Shown in pieces: positions 63,100 to 64,000 of a DNA stretch of 64,000 bases. The DNA comes from Selenomonas sp. AB3002 (GTDB lineage Bacteria > Bacillota > Negativicutes > Selenomonadales > Selenomonadaceae): assembly GCF_000702545.1 (NCBI RefSeq), contig NZ_JNIO01000002.1, positions 837,501-901,500 of the forward strand, read 5' to 3'. Every line of letters begins with the position of its first letter. Within the stretch, counting starts at the first letter, position 1. The notes below the pieces were generated by a model that worked only from the letters and a program-made list of their open reading frames with translations, did not search any database and was not told where the DNA came from. A program made the translations under genes and the position numbers.

Positions 63100-63111
63100 G
63101 GAGAGAGTTTA

Positions 63112-63972
63112 ATGGGAGACTTTAGGGAGAACTGTGAGTTCAGCCTTATCCGTGAAGAGCTGGCAGTCCTTTTTCGGCAGTATCGGTCAGGAAAACTCAC
63201 TTCCAGCACCGCCTATACGGAGTCCGGGCGGCTGCTGGACTATGACGGGCGCTGCGGCGAGGCCCTGTTCCTGCGCTACTACGCCCTGCGGGTGCTGCTG
63301 GAACCTGGGAAGAACCCGGACTTTTTCAAGAATGACCGCCGCCCGGAGGCGCGGCTCCTGAGGCAGATCGTGGAAGACAGCCTCAGTGAGTGCGATGACC
63401 TTGCAGACGGCGAAGATGAAGGGCTCCACTACTACCTGCTTGACCGGGGGCAGGTGCTGGAGCTCATGAGCCGGGAATTCCACAGCTACCTGCGGGACTT
63501 CTATTTCAGCCGCCTGGAGACAGAGAGCAAGCTTCCGCTGATTTTGGGCGGAGAAATACGCTGGCCCTTCAAGGAGCTCACCGACAAGATAAAAGTCTTC
63601 GAGAGCATTTATCCAGGCGGCGATTATCCCTCCCTCTATGTGGAGATGGGCAGGATACAGGACAAACTGGACAAGCTTGCCCCCCTGTTCCCCACCCGTG
63701 AGGAATACAACCTCTTTGTCCAGACCCGCTGCCTCCAGTACCTTGAGCCCTATCTTGAGAGTTTGCGGGAGCACCACGGGGCTCTGACGGAACAAATGTC
63801 ACAGCGGTTTATCTTTGCCTTTCGAAAGATAAATGAGCTTATGGAAGCCAAGGCACAAAGCCTTGCAGGGCACAATAACCTGGCACGCTCCATTGAGTTC
63901 TCAGTCATTGAGGGGGAACTTGACCGGGCCATTGAGGAAAACCATCTGCCCAGGCAGATTCATCATAGATGA
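63112..63972 (+). CDS. Hypothetical cytosolic protein
   Basis: 286 residues, strongly alpha-helical and charged, with no signal peptide or membrane segment. Motif-like stretches include REELAVLFRQYRSGKL and GEIRWPFKELTDKIKVFESI. GAGGAGAG lies 6 bp before the ATG. No family recognised. Its stop overlaps the ATG of a following gene (ATGA), so it heads an operon that continues beyond the window, and its long structured leader points to regulation. Confidence 0.75.
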   Translation: MGDFRENCEFSLIREELAVLFRQYRSGKLTSSTAYTESGRLLDYDGRCGEALFLRYYALRVLLEPGKNPDFFKNDRRPEARLLRQIVEDSLSECDDLADGEDEGLHYYLLDRGQVLELMSREFHSYLRDFYFSRLETESKLPLILGGEIRWPFKELTDKIKVFESIYPGGDYPSLYVEMGRIQDKLDKLAPLFPTREEYNLFVQTRCLQYLEPYLESLREHHGALTEQMSQRFIFAFRKINELMEAKAQSLAGHNNLARSIEFSVIEGELDRAIEENHLPRQIHHR

Positions 63973-64000
63973 CCAAAATACCAGTATACGAAGAAAGGGT
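63969..64000 (+). CDS. Start of a downstream gene (partial)
   Basis: ATG at 63969 overlaps the previous stop as ATGA and is open to the window edge (MTKIPVYEER). Only ten codons are visible; product unknown. Confidence 0.5.
   Translation, partial: MTKIPVYEER

Overview
The window looks like chromosomal DNA of a Negativicutes bacterium, most likely a Selenomonadaceae member (Selenomonas or a close relative). This is inferred from gene content: the rapZ-yvcK-whiA cluster, a lactose/cellobiose-type PTS, a Hya-like [NiFe] hydrogenase with b-type cytochrome, a standalone AICAR transformylase, GC-rich coding sequence and strong AGGAGG-type ribosome binding sites. No transposase, phage gene or CRISPR array was seen. 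Mobile DNA is limited to a MITE-like element and several families of small palindromic repeats.

Layout. 1-2760: an rRNA operon on the minus strand (5' end of 23S, tRNA-Ile, tRNA-Ala, complete 16S, tandem promoters). 2765-8929: a minus-strand operon HAD phosphatase-rapZ-yvcK-whiA-polysaccharide deacetylase-secreted protein. 9066-12865: a small membrane protein, a secreted amidase, a DUF3089 hydrolase and a long intergenic region with 14 copies of CTGTG. 12866-20113: gyrA, ppx/threonine synthase-like pair, a ZTP-riboswitch-controlled AICAR transformylase and pfkA. 20191-31170: an MFS exporter, a P-loop kinase-like gene and a ten-gene hydrogenase locus (hyaA-hyaB-hyaC-80-aa metal-motif protein-hypA-hypB-protease-hypC-hypD-hypE; hypF is not here). 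31364-37093: a zincin-motif protein, tRNA-Ala(CGC) and an RpiR-regulated beta-glucoside PTS operon with a 6-phospho-beta-glucosidase. 37139-40961: orphan substrate-binding lipoprotein, a truncated ATP-binding regulator, Fic protein, ECF S component. 41105-49273: two 1048-residue FIST hybrid histidine kinases flanking a double-receiver response regulator, then a PHP phosphatase. 49528-56717: hisC, an AAA-ATPase-like/nuclease-like protein, ptsI, ptsH and a sigma-54 activator. 56930-64000: a membrane/acidic/TPR protein, PRC-barrel protein, small proteins, VanW protein, a candidate small RNA, larB and a gene with a structured leader.

The most interesting system is at 52591-56717. A sigma-54 activator carries an N-terminal HPr-like domain that keeps the phosphorylatable histidine, followed by PAS, AAA+ and HTH domains. 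Immediately downstream are three 15-bp palindromes (one overlaps the activator's own stop codon), a near-perfect -24/-12 promoter (TGGCACGTTGCTTGCA), ptsH and, after a terminator-like hairpin, ptsI. The general sugar phosphotransferase proteins therefore appear to be controlled by an activator that may itself be read by PTS phosphorylation.

Other points of note are a split HypB nickel-binding motif carried by a small HMA-like protein, the duplicated FIST kinases, the repeat families that reach into gene ends and ribosome binding sites, a candidate sRNA, and a structured leader with a 36-codon reading frame. Gene starts were moved from the longest open frame where a ribosome binding site or family alignment argued for it; this is stated in each entry.
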